Positions 6,302 to 17,420 of a stretch of DNA of 64,000 nt are shown one piece after another. The translations under genes were made by a program, and so were the position numbers. Numbering within the stretch: the stretch's first letter is position 1; every line of letters starts with the position of its first letter. This DNA comes from Hyphomicrobiales bacterium (GTDB lineage Bacteria; Pseudomonadota; Alphaproteobacteria; Rhizobiales; Rhizobiaceae): the NCBI GenBank assembly GCA_900473685.1, contig UCNE01000003.1, forward strand, positions 143,473 to 207,472, written 5' to 3'. Under the pieces are notes generated by a model. It did no database searches. It had not been told where the DNA came from and was given only the letters and a program-made list of their open reading frames with translations.

Positions 6302-8636
6302 GCGCCTCCAGAACCAGGCCGCGCAACTGCCAGCGCCACAGGCTGAACGTCGTTGCTGCCATCAGGGCAAAGGCGAGCAGCAGCAGGCCGATCAGAATAT
6401 GCCGGTCGGCAAGCGTTGCCGTCTGCGGCAGGTCCACCTGCTTGCCGGCGTCGGCGATCACGCTGGCGGCACGCGCCGTCGGCGCTGCGGCCATCCGGTC
6501 GGCAACCATCATTGCCTGCTGTTCGCTCTGTTCAAGCGATGCCTTGCGCTCGCCTTCCGGCATGGCCTGCTGTGGCTTTTCGCCGAACACCTTCTCGAAA
6601 TCCCAGCCCTCGGGCAGGTTGAGCGGCAGGTCGGTGCTGACGACCGGCTCACCGGTCGGGCGGGACGGCGTCACATCGACGGCGACAAGGCTGGTGACGC
6701 GGGAAACGAGGTGGTTGGCAAGCGCCACCGTCTCGATCTGCTTGTCGAGTGCTGCCGCATCGTTCACTGCATAGGCATTGGCCTCCAGGTCGTCGATCTT
6801 GCGGCGGGCCCAGAGCTTGGCAATACCGGTGCCTTGCGAGGCCTTGGCGACATCCATTTCGATGCGCCACGGCTGATTGCCGGTCTTGCCGGTGATCTGC
6901 AGCTTGCCTGCCGGTGTTGCGCCATCGAGTTGCGCGGTTAGCACCACGGGCTCGCCACGATAGAGGTCAGGCATCGGGTTGGGGGTGATATCCTGTGCAT
7001 TGGCGCCGTCGAAACTGACGGCGATATCGGTCATCACAGGGTTTTCCAGCTTGGCAAACAGTTCACCCATGCGCGCTGCAACCTGGTCTTCCGAACCGAT
7101 CAGCGTGAAGGTGCCGCGGCCTATTTCGGCGGCCTTGGTCATGAAGTGGGTATTGGGTGCCGAGCCGATGCCGACGGTGAAGACGCGGGCGTCGCCACGG
7201 TTCTTGGAAATCTCCTCGAACAGCTGTGCCTCGTTGCCGATGGCGCCATCGGTCAGGAACACCACCTGGCGCAGGGCTCCAGGCTCGACCGGACCCTGGG
7301 TGCGGAGGGCCGCTTCCAGTGCCGGCAGCATTTCGGTGCCGCCATCGGCCGTCAGGCCGCGAACGAAGGCAATGGCGTCCTCGCGCTTGTCCGGTGTTGC
7401 CTGGACGAGCGAAGGGAAATGCACCTCCATCGTGTCGTCGAAACGCACCACGTTGAACCGGTCTTCGGCCTTGAGCTTTGAAATCGCCAGTGCCAGGCTA
7501 TCACGTGCCTGCTCGATCGACGGTCCGGCCATCGAGCCGGAATTGTCGATGACGAAGATCACCTCGCGTTTCGCTGGTGTTTCCGTTGTAGCGGACCCGG
7601 CGGGAGGCGTGACGAAGCCGAGCAGATAGGTCTTGCCGTTCTGGGTTTCGCGGAACAGGCCTGCATTCGGCGTCTTGCCGGCGACAGCGTTCCAGCTCAG
7701 CGCGAAATCCTTGTCGGCCGGCACGCTGCCGCCCTTCAGAGAAATCGTGCGCGCCATGTCACCCACCGTCTGCATGTCGGTCTGATGAAATGGCGAGGTG
7801 ACTGTGCCAAGCGGGAAACCGGCATTGAGATTGACCGTCAGCGTCACCGGATTGATCCTGGCGTTTTCAGCCGGGTCGAGTATGGGGGCGGTGATCTTGT
7901 CGCGGTCCGGAACCGGATCATTGACGGCATAGCCGGACTTCGGATCGAGATCGACCGTCTGGACGATCGGATCGGGATTGTAGCGCGGCGCCACCACCAT
8001 CGGGAAACGCAGCGAGAATTCGCCGCCCGACTGATGAACGCTGCTCTGGTACTCGATCTGCACGACGATGGTTTCGCCGGGGCCGATATTGGCGACCTGA
8101 TTGGTGAAGATGTTGGGGCGCTGCTGTTCGAGAAGTGCTGTCTTCTTGCCCTCGGCCTTGGCTTCCTCATAGATCTTGCGGGCCTCTTCGCGGGCCTTGA
8201 TCTCACCCGCGATAAAGCGATCGCCGATCTGCATTTTCAGCGTATCGACCGCAGAATTTTCCGGCAGCGGGAAGACATAGGTGCCCTCGACCCAGCCCTT
8301 GCTCGGGTTCTGGAAGCGCTGGGTGACGCGCGTGCGGATAATTGGGCCGTTGACGTCGATCACCACATCGGTCGCAAGCCGCGGTGCCTCGACGAACGAA
8401 CCGGGCTCCTTGGACGGGAAGAGCAGGGCACCGGTGCCCATGTCGTTGGGGCGGACATAACCGGCAAGACGCTGCGGTTGGGCGCCGCTGGTCTCGGCCA
8501 TGGCATGGGAGAAGAAACCCATGACGGACAAGAGGGCGAACGTCAGGGCAGCAAGGGCTGCGACGATGGCGTATTCAATGTGCCGCGCGGTCACGCGGCT
8601 CGGCGGCTTTGCTGAATTTTCGGTGTCCAGAAGCAT
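6285..8636 (-). CDS. Sortase-target protein with VIT and vWA domains (inter-alpha-trypsin inhibitor-like)
   Basis: The 783-residue envelope protein begins with an N-terminal membrane or signal segment (about 20-48). A VIT domain follows (about 65-195), then a von Willebrand A domain whose MIDAS motif DNSGS is at 364-368. The C-terminus has the three-part sorting signal: LPQTA at about 736-740, a hydrophobic stretch of about 21 residues, and a basic tail. This matches the marine proteobacterial sortase-target family. ATG 8636 follows GAGGGGGG by six bases. An upstream GTG at 8657 adds only seven residues. The sortase gene follows directly. Confidence 0.92.
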   Translation of the reverse strand: MLLDTENSAKPPSRVTARHIEYAIVAALAALTFALLSVMGFFSHAMAETSGAQPQRLAGYVRPNDMGTGALLFPSKEPGSFVEAPRLATDVVIDVNGPIIRTRVTQRFQNPSKGWVEGTYVFPLPENSAVDTLKMQIGDRFIAGEIKAREEARKIYEEAKAEGKKTALLEQQRPNIFTNQVANIGPGETIVVQIEYQSSVHQSGGEFSLRFPMVVAPRYNPDPIVQTVDLDPKSGYAVNDPVPDRDKITAPILDPAENARINPVTLTVNLNAGFPLGTVTSPFHQTDMQTVGDMARTISLKGGSVPADKDFALSWNAVAGKTPNAGLFRETQNGKTYLLGFVTPPAGSATTETPAKREVIFVIDNSGSMAGPSIEQARDSLALAISKLKAEDRFNVVRFDDTMEVHFPSLVQATPDKREDAIAFVRGLTADGGTEMLPALEAALRTQGPVEPGALRQVVFLTDGAIGNEAQLFEEISKNRGDARVFTVGIGSAPNTHFMTKAAEIGRGTFTLIGSEDQVAARMGELFAKLENPVMTDIAVSFDGANAQDITPNPMPDLYRGEPVVLTAQLDGATPAGKLQITGKTGNQPWRIEMDVAKASQGTGIAKLWARRKIDDLEANAYAVNDAAALDKQIETVALANHLVSRVTSLVAVDVTPSRPTGEPVVSTDLPLNLPEGWDFEKVFGEKPQQAMPEGERKASLEQSEQQAMMVADRMAAAPTARAASVIADAGKQVDLPQTATLADRHILIGLLLLAFALMAATTFSLWRWQLRGLVLEARDRVR

Positions 8637-10300
<1,664 letters not shown>

Positions 10301-10325
10301 GGCATCATTATTGAACGACAACGAG

Positions 10326-10349
10326 CCCGCCGGAAACGGCGGGTTTTTT
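10326..10349 (+). terminator. aspC terminator
   Basis: CCCGCCG (10326-10332), a stable GAAA tetraloop, CGGCGGG (10337-10343), then six T. It is an ideal intrinsic terminator 25 bases past the aspC stop. Confidence 0.92.
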
Positions 10350-10488
10350 GTTGGAGGAGCGCGGTCTCGCAATTTCTCCATGTAGTGACATCTAGCACCG
10401 GCCGCAAAATCGGGACTTCGAACAGGTCAAACGGCTTCCGCTCTAGCCCAATTCCCGGTACACAACAGCCTACCGAGGAGCCCCAGCC

Positions 10489-11658
10489 ATGACCATTGCG
10501 CCGCATCACAGGATCTACACCTGTTTCTTCCTGTTTGCCGTGTCGCTCGGTGCTTTGCTGGCCCGCATGCCGGACCTGCAGGTGGCGCTCGGGGTCAACA
10601 AATCCGAGCTTGGGCTGACGCTTATCGGTATGGCGATCGGGGCGCTGATTTCGCTGACATTCTCTTCGCCGCTGATTGCGCATCTCGGCGCGCGCACCAC
10701 GGCCTTCATCACCGTTCTCGGTACGGCTACCGCGTTTGCGATTGTTCCCTGGGTTGGCGCGCCAGTGCTGGTGTTCGGCGTGTTGTTTACCGCAGGGCTG
10801 CTGGCCGGTGCGCTGGAAATCAATCTCAATGTCGAGATCGACCGGCTGGAGGCGCGGCTCGGGCGCGGTATTATGAACCGGGCGCACGGTTTCTGGAGCT
10901 TCGGTTTCTTCGTCACCGCGCTGATCGCTTCCGGCGTCCGCCAGGCGGAAATCTCGATGCAGCTGCATTTGGGGGTAACGCTTGTCGTCGTCATCGTCGC
11001 CGGCACATTCGCCATTTCGGGTATCCGCAACGCGCCGGCGCGGGCCGCGTCGCACGAGGCCAAGGCGCCGTTGTTCGCCGTGCCGACGCTTGGCCTATTG
11101 CCGCTCTGCATCATCGGCGTCGCCGCCTTCCTGGTTGAAGGCGCGGGGATCGACTGGTCGGCGATCTACATGCGCGACGTCTTTGCCGTCGAGCCGTTCA
11201 TCGGCGGTCTCGGGCTGACGCTGTTCACCTTCTTCATGGCGATGGCCCGGCTGTTCATCGATCCGGTCGTCGACCGGTTTGGCGCCCGTAACGTCGCCTC
11301 GGTGCTGCTTGTGCTGTCGGCCATCGGCCTCACCGCCGTCTGGCTGGCGCCGCATGCCTATGTCGCGCTGTTCGGCTTCGCTCTGATGGGGGCGGGATGC
11401 AGCGCGGTCTATCCGCTGGCCGTTTCGGCAGCGGCTCAGCGCACTGACAGGCCGGCCCAGGTGAATGTCGCGGCCCTCGGGCAGGTGACGTTCATCGTCT
11501 TCTTCCTCGCACCTCCGCTGCTCGGTTTCGTTGCCGAACACGCGGGCATCCGCACATCCTATCTCGTCTGCCTGCCGCTGATCATCTACGCGCTGTTTTC
11601 GGTCAAGGCGCTGGCGCCGCGCCGAGGTGCGGCCGATGCGGCCACCGCTGCGGTCTAA
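10489..11658 (+). CDS. MFS transporter (YbjJ/fucose-permease-like)
   Basis: The 389-residue protein has twelve predicted membrane segments. The N-terminal half reads SLGALLARMPDLQVALGV and the start of the second half FAVEPFIGGLGLTLFTFFMA. The layout resembles YbjJ/FucP-like permeases. The substrate is unknown. The product ends just 8 bases from the stop of a convergent LysR gene. AGGAG occurs about 13 bases before the ATG. Confidence 0.85.
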   Translation: MTIAPHHRIYTCFFLFAVSLGALLARMPDLQVALGVNKSELGLTLIGMAIGALISLTFSSPLIAHLGARTTAFITVLGTATAFAIVPWVGAPVLVFGVLFTAGLLAGALEINLNVEIDRLEARLGRGIMNRAHGFWSFGFFVTALIASGVRQAEISMQLHLGVTLVVVIVAGTFAISGIRNAPARAASHEAKAPLFAVPTLGLLPLCIIGVAAFLVEGAGIDWSAIYMRDVFAVEPFIGGLGLTLFTFFMAMARLFIDPVVDRFGARNVASVLLVLSAIGLTAVWLAPHAYVALFGFALMGAGCSAVYPLAVSAAAQRTDRPAQVNVAALGQVTFIVFFLAPPLLGFVAEHAGIRTSYLVCLPLIIYALFSVKALAPRRGAADAATAAV

Positions 11659-11666
11659 TGGTCGGC

Positions 11667-12560
11667 TTATTTCCCCAGATAGGCCAGCAATCCCTCGACC
11701 AGTGCATCGAAGGTGACGCGGCAGCGCGGCGTCGTCTTCAGGTTTTCGTGCATGACGACGAAGGTCTCGAGCGGCAGGGTGAATTCCGTCTTAAACAGCC
11801 TGACGATCTCCGGATCGCGTTTCGCCAGCGCCACCTGGCAGACGCCGATGCCGAAACCGGCGCGAATGGCGGCCAGCTGTGCCAGATTGCTGTCGGCGCG
11901 GAAGGAGGGGCGCATCAGCTCGATCAGCGGCACGCGCTTGCGGATTGCCCGGACAAATGCGCTTTCCCGATCAAACCCGATGGTGCGATGATCGAGCAGG
12001 TCTTCGAGCTTTTCCGGTATTCCGTGTTTGTCGAGATAGCGCCGGTGCGCATGCAGGCCCAGCGGAATGCCGCCGATCCGCCGGGTGATCAGCGCGTCCT
12101 GTTCAGGCTCGACCATGCGCACGGCGATATCGGCCTCCTGGTGCAACAGGTTCTCGACGGCGTCTGATAGCGACAGCTCGATGATAAGGTCCGGATGCTG
12201 GTCGCTGAGTGCTGACAGTATCGGCGGCAGTACCTCGATGCCGATCACTTCGCTGGCGCTGATGCGAACGGTGCCGCGCACACCGCCGCCCTGTCCGGAC
12301 GCAGCCCTGAGCAGAGCAGCGGCATTCGAGGCCAGTTGTTCCGCATGCGGTCTGAGATCAGTTGCTGCTTCCGTCGGGATCAGCCCCTGCGGCGAACGGA
12401 TGAACAGCTGGAAGCCGATGCTGGTCTCCAGCGCATCGATATGCCGGCCGATGGTCGGCTGCGTCAGCCCAAGCTCGCGGGCGGCAGCCGATAGCGATCC
12501 TTGCTGCAAGACAGTGAGAAAGGTGCGGTAGAAATCCCAGCTCGGTTCAATCCTAATCAT
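11667..12560 (-). CDS. LysR-family transcriptional regulator
   Basis: The 297-residue protein has an N-terminal winged helix-turn-helix (about 15-65, GSLSAAARELGLTQPTIGRH) and a periplasmic-binding-like effector domain from about residue 93. It is divergent from the NAD(P)-dependent epimerase gene at 12652 with a 91-base AT-rich gap. Autorepression and control of that neighbour are the usual arrangement. The effector is unknown. Confidence 0.9.
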   Translation of the reverse strand: MIRIEPSWDFYRTFLTVLQQGSLSAAARELGLTQPTIGRHIDALETSIGFQLFIRSPQGLIPTEAATDLRPHAEQLASNAAALLRAASGQGGGVRGTVRISASEVIGIEVLPPILSALSDQHPDLIIELSLSDAVENLLHQEADIAVRMVEPEQDALITRRIGGIPLGLHAHRRYLDKHGIPEKLEDLLDHRTIGFDRESAFVRAIRKRVPLIELMRPSFRADSNLAQLAAIRAGFGIGVCQVALAKRDPEIVRLFKTEFTLPLETFVVMHENLKTTPRCRVTFDALVEGLLAYLGK

Positions 12561-12651
12561 CTATTTTTGTATATCAGATAAAATAATTTCGACAATTTCG
12601 TTTAATGAGGAAAGCGCTCAGGATGATCTCCATCGAACAAGGAGATCAGAG
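12561..12651. promoter_or_regulatory. Divergent LysR / epimerase promoter region
   Basis: The AT-rich stretch TTTTTGTATATCAGATAAA (about 12565-12583) lies between the two divergent starts and contains loose T-N11-A spacing as used by LysR proteins. GGAGATCAGAG before 12652 is the ribosome site of the epimerase. The exact operator cannot be fixed by eye. Confidence 0.4.
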
Positions 12652-13686
12652 ATGACCGAGCAAGCAAAACAGACGGCCCTTATCCTCGGCGCCACCGGTG
12701 GGATTGGCGGTGCGGTTGCCCGCAATCTGCAGGCGCGCGGCTGGACGATCCGCGCGCTGCATCGCGATCCAGCCAGGGTGCGCGTCAACAATCCGGGTTT
12801 TGACTGGGTGGCGGGCGATGCCATGCGGGCGGATGATGTGCTTGCCGCAGCGCAAGGGGCAAGCCTGATCGTCCACGCCGTCAATCCGGCGGGTTACCGC
12901 AACTGGGGAACGCTGGTTCTGCCGATGATCGGCAATACGATCGCGGCGGCAAAGGCAACCGGTGCCACGATTGTCCTGCCCGGTACGATCTACAATTTTG
13001 GCCCCGACGCCTTTCCGCTGCTGCACGAAAAGTCGCCACAAAACCCGGTCACCGCCAAGGGCAGGATCCGCGCCGAGATGGAGCGGCGTCTGGAAGCCGT
13101 ATCGCGGGAAGGCGTTCCCGTCATCATCGTCAGGGCAGGGGATTTCTTTGGCCCGGGCGCAGCCAATAGCTGGTTCTCGCAAGGGATCGTGACGCCCGGA
13201 AAACCGGTGGCCGCCATCACCTATCCGGGCCGCAAGGGCATCGGCCATCAATGGGCCTATCTGCCGGATGTGGCCGAGACGATGGCGCGCCTGATCAATC
13301 GCCGTGAAACGTTGGCACCATTCGCCGTCTATCACATGCAGGGTTTTTGGGACGACGACGGCACACGGCTGATTGCCGCGATCCGCCGCGCCAGCGGCAA
13401 CCCGGACATGAAGGTCAGGGCCTTTCCCTGGTGGATGATGCCGTTTGCCGCACCCTTCGTACCCTTGCTGAAAGAACTGCGGGAGATGCGCTATATCTGG
13501 CAGGAACCGCTGCGCATGCCCAACGACCGGCTGGTGGCCGTCATCGGCGCCGAACCGTGGACGCCGATCGACGAGGCCGTGCGCGCGTCGCTGGCCGCCC
13601 TTGGCTGCCTGCCGCCGGAATTGGCGATACCGCAAAGATCTTTGCCGGCACCGCGCAAACCCGGGCCTGTGGAGATTGCGGGGTAA
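12652..13686 (+). CDS. NAD(P)-dependent epimerase/dehydratase family protein
   Basis: The 344-residue protein is a Rossmann-fold extended SDR. The glycine motif GATGGIG is at residues 13-19 and VHAVNPAGYRNW follows beta4. There is no clear YxxxK at the usual place (KSPQNPVTAKGRIR is in the region), so it may be an atypical or NmrA-like member rather than a true sugar epimerase. It is probably regulated by the divergent LysR protein. It ends 4 bases from the convergent transglycosylase gene. Confidence 0.82.
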   Translation: MTEQAKQTALILGATGGIGGAVARNLQARGWTIRALHRDPARVRVNNPGFDWVAGDAMRADDVLAAAQGASLIVHAVNPAGYRNWGTLVLPMIGNTIAAAKATGATIVLPGTIYNFGPDAFPLLHEKSPQNPVTAKGRIRAEMERRLEAVSREGVPVIIVRAGDFFGPGAANSWFSQGIVTPGKPVAAITYPGRKGIGHQWAYLPDVAETMARLINRRETLAPFAVYHMQGFWDDDGTRLIAAIRRASGNPDMKVRAFPWWMMPFAAPFVPLLKELREMRYIWQEPLRMPNDRLVAVIGAEPWTPIDEAVRASLAALGCLPPELAIPQRSLPAPRKPGPVEIAG

Positions 13687-13690
13687 CGGT

Positions 13691-14647
13691 TCAGTTTTTG
13701 AAGACGATACAGGCGCCGCCGGTCTTGCGGATATTGGCACAGACCGCATCGGCCTCCGCCCGCGTCTGGCGCCCGATGCGGGCGGTGTAGCGCAGCCTAT
13801 TGCCGAAAGCCCGGTTGCGCTCGCGCTGGATCAGCGGTTTTTCCGCATTAAGCGGCGAGGGCATGCGGCTGACGGTGGCCAGAAACAGCCGTTCGGCGAC
13901 AGCCTTCTGGAAATGCGCCGACAGTTGCGCACCCCAGGGCGCCCAGTTGCCTTCCTCCTCGAACTCCACTTCCTTCAGCCGCCGCTTGTCGGCAAGCGCG
14001 GTGCAGGCATCGTAGAAGGATTTTTGCTTGTCGAGCCGCAGGTCGAGCGTTGCCGGTGGATTGTCCTTCCATTCCTCGACCGGATGAGCGGTGATGGCGA
14101 GCACATAGGCGCGGGTTTCAGACGGCAGATTGCCGGTTGCCAGAAAATTGCTCAACCCGCCTTCGCCGGCATTATAGGCGGCAGCGGCAAATCCGAGATT
14201 GCCGAACTGATTGCGCAGCGCATCGAGATATTCCGCCGACTTTCCAAGCGCCTCCAGCGCATCGAAGCTGTTGTTGAGGCCACGCAGCCTGGCGGTCGAA
14301 GGAATGAATTGCGCAATGCCCTCGGCACCCTTCGGGCTGACGGCATCCGGCCGGAACAGGCTTTCCTTCCAGATCAGCCGCGCGAAGAAATCGGGAGGAA
14401 GCGCATTGGTCTCGGCGAAATGGCCAAGGGCGGTGCAGATATCGCGGCTGTAGTTGCGGGCGCGCACGCAAAGCGTTGCGGTGCCGGTATTGGCCGAATA
14501 GACGCAAGGCGGCGCACGCCATTCCGGTTGCGCCAGGGCAATCGGGCTGTGCAAAAACGTCCCGGCAAGCACCGCGGCCGTAAACAGCGTTGCAAGCCAT
14601 GTCCGTTCCTGCCGCCGTCTTTTGTATCTCATCCGCCAGGGGACCAT
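13691..14647 (-). CDS. Lytic transglycosylase, SLT domain
   Basis: The 318-residue protein has a basic N-terminus and a signal segment ending near ALA (about residue 39). The SLT lysozyme-like domain carries the catalytic Glu95 in IWKESLFRPDA, the GAEGIAQFIPSTA motif and AAAYNAGEGG. The last 35 residues (YTARIGRQTRAEADAVC) look like a SPOR-type peptidoglycan-binding end. The enzyme cleaves murein glycan strands in the periplasm. A second start at 14632 is possible. It is convergent with the epimerase gene. Confidence 0.88.
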   Translation of the reverse strand: MVPWRMRYKRRRQERTWLATLFTAAVLAGTFLHSPIALAQPEWRAPPCVYSANTGTATLCVRARNYSRDICTALGHFAETNALPPDFFARLIWKESLFRPDAVSPKGAEGIAQFIPSTARLRGLNNSFDALEALGKSAEYLDALRNQFGNLGFAAAAYNAGEGGLSNFLATGNLPSETRAYVLAITAHPVEEWKDNPPATLDLRLDKQKSFYDACTALADKRRLKEVEFEEEGNWAPWGAQLSAHFQKAVAERLFLATVSRMPSPLNAEKPLIQRERNRAFGNRLRYTARIGRQTRAEADAVCANIRKTGGACIVFKN

Positions 14648-14696
14648 CCGCTTCGACGGTCCTTGATAGCATCGATCGAGTGAAACCGGGAGATAT

Positions 14697-15200
14697 TTAC
14701 GGTTTTTCCGGCAGGGTCAGTTGCATGAAGGTCAGGTCCAGCCAGCGGCCGAACTTGGTGCCGACTTCCTTCATTTGGCCGGTAATCTCGAAGTCGAGCT
14801 TTTCGTGCAGCCGGATGGAAGCGGCATTGTTGGCTTCGATCCCGGCGACCATCACATGCTTGCCACAGTCTGCCGCCCGCCCGATCAGGGCAAGCATCAA
14901 CAGCTTGCCGATGCCGCCGCCGCGCTGGTTCTTTTCGACATAAACCGAATGCTCGACCGTATGGCGGTAACCGTCAAAAGCGCGCCAGTCACCAAAGGAG
15001 GCATAGCCGGCAATGGTGCCATCATCGGTGACGGCAACCAGAACCGGATAACCCAAACGCTTGCGATCGGCCAACCATGTGGCGCGGTTTTCAAGGTTCA
15101 CCTGCGTATCGTTCCAGATCGCCGTCGTATTGAGCACGGCATCATTGTAGATGTCGCGGATGGCGGGCAGGTCGGTCTCTGTAGCGTCGCGCAAGTGCAT
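14697..15200 (-). CDS. GNAT acetyltransferase, phosphinothricin N-acetyltransferase-like
   Basis: The 167-residue GNAT fold opens with LRDATETDLPAIRDIYNDAV. It has the acetyl-CoA loop region QRGGGIGKLLM and the HVMVAGIEANNAASIRLHEK stretch characteristic of the Pat/Bar and MddA group. These acetylate phosphinothricin or methionine derivatives; substrate preference cannot be read from sequence. It stands alone between the transglycosylase and kinase genes on the same strand. Confidence 0.85.
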   Translation of the reverse strand: MHLRDATETDLPAIRDIYNDAVLNTTAIWNDTQVNLENRATWLADRKRLGYPVLVAVTDDGTIAGYASFGDWRAFDGYRHTVEHSVYVEKNQRGGGIGKLLMLALIGRAADCGKHVMVAGIEANNAASIRLHEKLDFEITGQMKEVGTKFGRWLDLTFMQLTLPEKP

Positions 15201-15284
15201 CAGGGGTCTCCAGCAGTTTGGCGAAGCTCTAAGCCGCGATAGAGGCGTTGTACAGCCGGTAAATCCTGCCCTTGTGCAAACTAC

Positions 15285-16085
15285 TCACGCATTAGCGGCA
15301 AGCTCCGCTACTGCAATTTCGGCAACACGAAGCGCCGGTGCCGGATCGCCGCCATTCTCGAGAAACCACGCGGCGGAAAGTCCGGCATAGGCGATGATCC
15401 AGCGCAGCAACCGCTCCGGCGCCAGGCCCGATTCCTGTGCCACGACGGGAAGCTGGCGCCGCAGTCTTGCCGGGTCTTGTGTTGCGGGCAGGTCGGGATT
15501 GCAGAACAGGTTGGCATAGTCATAACCACGCTCGCCGAGCAGGCCTTTCGGGTCGATCGCCAGAAAGCCCCGGTCTTCGAAATCGAGAATATTGCTGTGA
15601 TGGATATCGCCATGCAGCGCGCCGGTCTCCTGGGGCTCGGCTAGCAGCGTCTTTGCCACGGTTGCCGGGGTGCTGAACTTGCCGCCATGCGCCAGCGAGG
15701 CTAGTTCCAAGGCGCGGAACCAGACACTAAGGGGCACAAGCTCAGGATAGGGTTTTGCTGATGGCCTGTGCAGGGTTGCGATAGTTTCGCAGATGGTCCG
15801 GCTTGCTGCCTCGTCCTCGCCGTTCATAGCCATGGATAGCAGCGAATGCTTGCCTTCTGCCCGTTCAAGCAGGATGGCATCATCCTCACGGGCATAGACC
15901 CTGGCCGCACCTTGACCGTCCCACCAATGCAACAACCGGCCGCCGCGTTTCTCTTCGGCTATGATCGCAACCTTCAGTATTGCAGGCAGACCTTGCCACC
16001 GGACGGGGAGGAGGTGGCTGGAATGGGTGATGACGGGAGTGCCGTCCGGCACGAGTGCCCAGGCCTGGATGAAATGGTCGAACAT
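15285..16085 (-). CDS. APH(6)-type aminoglycoside/hydroxyurea resistance kinase
   Basis: The 266-residue phosphotransferase has the catalytic loop LHGDIHHSNIL followed by IDPKGLLGERGYDYAN, the signature of the APH(6)/streptomycin kinase (hydroxyurea phosphotransferase) family. Chromosomal copies are widespread in rhizobia and need not confer resistance. It is monocistronic, with a palindromic mosaic repeat at its 5' side. Confidence 0.87.
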   Translation of the reverse strand: MFDHFIQAWALVPDGTPVITHSSHLLPVRWQGLPAILKVAIIAEEKRGGRLLHWWDGQGAARVYAREDDAILLERAEGKHSLLSMAMNGEDEAASRTICETIATLHRPSAKPYPELVPLSVWFRALELASLAHGGKFSTPATVAKTLLAEPQETGALHGDIHHSNILDFEDRGFLAIDPKGLLGERGYDYANLFCNPDLPATQDPARLRRQLPVVAQESGLAPERLLRWIIAYAGLSAAWFLENGGDPAPALRVAEIAVAELAANA

Positions 16086-16101
16086 TCGGCGTCTTTCGCT
16101 T

Positions 16102-16223
16102 ACCTCCCCCTTGAGGGGGGAGGTCGCAGCGTAGCTGCGGGTGGGGGTGACCTTTTTGCTTGATGGAGGAAATCACCCCACCCCGGCACTTATGTGCCGA
16201 CCCTCCCCCTCAAGGGGAGGGTG
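16102..16223. repeat. RIME-like mosaic of palindromes
   Basis: This intergenic element of about 120 bases is built from several short palindromes. The first is a CCTCCCCCTTGAGGGGGGAGG-type hairpin near 16103-16123. Next come CGCAGCGTAGCTGCG, a long-range pair GGGTGGGGTGA/TCACCCCACCC, and CGGCACTTATGTGCCG. The last is CCCTCCCCCTCAAGGGGAGGG at 16201-16221. It resembles rhizobial intergenic mosaic elements. A different member lies at 62221-62343. Confidence 0.75.
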
Positions 16224-16228
16224 GATAG

Positions 16229-17353
16229 TCAAGCAACCTGCTGTTCAAGCACCGGATAATCCGTATACCCCTTGGCGCCGCCGCCGTAGAAAGTCGCCTG
16301 ATCCGGCGTGTTGAGGGCAGCGTTGTCCTTCAGGCGCTCGACCAGATCCGGGTTGGAAATGAACGGCTTGCCGAAGGCGACGAGGTCAGTCTTGCCGTCC
16401 TTGACCGACTGGATGGCGAGGTCGCGGTCGTAACCGTTATTGGTCATCCAGGCGGCCTTGCCGCCGGCCTTTTCATAGGCCTTGCGCAGCGCCGCATAGT
16501 CGAACGGCTTGTCGCCCTGCTGGAAGTCGCGTGGACCACCGGTCGCACCCTCAATGATGTGGATATAGGACAGCTTGTACTTTGCCAGTCCTTCGACGAC
16601 GTAAGTGAACAGTGTCTGCGCATCCGGATCGGAGGAATCATTGGCAGGCGTCACGGGCGAAATGCGGATGCCGGTGCGGCCTTCGCCAATTTCCTTGGTG
16701 ATGACATCGACAACCTCGAACAGGAAGCGGGCGCGATTTTCGATCGGACCGCCGTAGTTGTCGGTGCGGACGTTTGAGCCCGAGCGCAGGAACTGGTCGA
16801 TCAGGTAGCCGTTGGCGGCATGGATCTCGACACCGTCAAACCCGGCATCGATGGCAGCGCGGGCGGCCTTGCGATAGTCCTCGATGATGCCCGGGATTTC
16901 GGAGAGTTCCAGCGCGCGCGGCTCTGAGGTCTCTGCAAAGGTACCGGTTCCATCGGCATTGATCAGATAGGTCTTCGACTTTGCCTGGATGGCCGAGGAC
17001 GACACCGGCTTGCCACCATCCGGCTGCAGCGTCGTATGCGAGATACGGCCGACATGCCACATCTGCACGACGATCTTGCCGCCTGCCGAATGCACGGCCT
17101 CGGTTACCTTCTTCCAGCCGTCGAGCGCTTCCCTGGTGTAGAGGCCGGGAACGTCGGCATAGCCCTGACCCTGATGGGTGATCGCGGTCGCTTCGGTGAT
17201 CAGGAGGCCGGCGGAGGCACGCTGTTCGTAATAGGTGACGTTGAGCGTGTTCGGCACGGCGCCCGGCGAGCGGTTGCGCGTCAGGGGCGCCATCACGATG
17301 CGGTTGGCAAGTTCGATGTCGCCGATCTTGATGGGGTCGAAGAGGGAAGTCAT
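16229..17353 (-). CDS. Old yellow enzyme family NADH:flavin oxidoreductase (NerA/NemA-like)
   Basis: The 374-residue FMN-dependent TIM-barrel ene-reductase starts SLFDPIKIGDIELANRIVMA. It has the active-site pair in EIHAANGYLIDQFLRSG and the C-terminal GKPFISNPDLVERLK. Relatives reduce alpha,beta-unsaturated carbonyls, N-ethylmaleimide or glycerol trinitrate. The ArsR gene lies 67 bases upstream on the same strand, suggesting an electrophile-responsive unit like NemR-NemA but with an ArsR sensor. That regulatory link is inference. Confidence 0.92.
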   Translation of the reverse strand: MTSLFDPIKIGDIELANRIVMAPLTRNRSPGAVPNTLNVTYYEQRASAGLLITEATAITHQGQGYADVPGLYTREALDGWKKVTEAVHSAGGKIVVQMWHVGRISHTTLQPDGGKPVSSSAIQAKSKTYLINADGTGTFAETSEPRALELSEIPGIIEDYRKAARAAIDAGFDGVEIHAANGYLIDQFLRSGSNVRTDNYGGPIENRARFLFEVVDVITKEIGEGRTGIRISPVTPANDSSDPDAQTLFTYVVEGLAKYKLSYIHIIEGATGGPRDFQQGDKPFDYAALRKAYEKAGGKAAWMTNNGYDRDLAIQSVKDGKTDLVAFGKPFISNPDLVERLKDNAALNTPDQATFYGGGAKGYTDYPVLEQQVA

Positions 17354-17420
17354 GGGAAGTCCTTTTCGTTTGCTGCGGGGTGTTTATCTTGGGAGGATAA
17401 AATGCTGGGCAACGTTGCGG

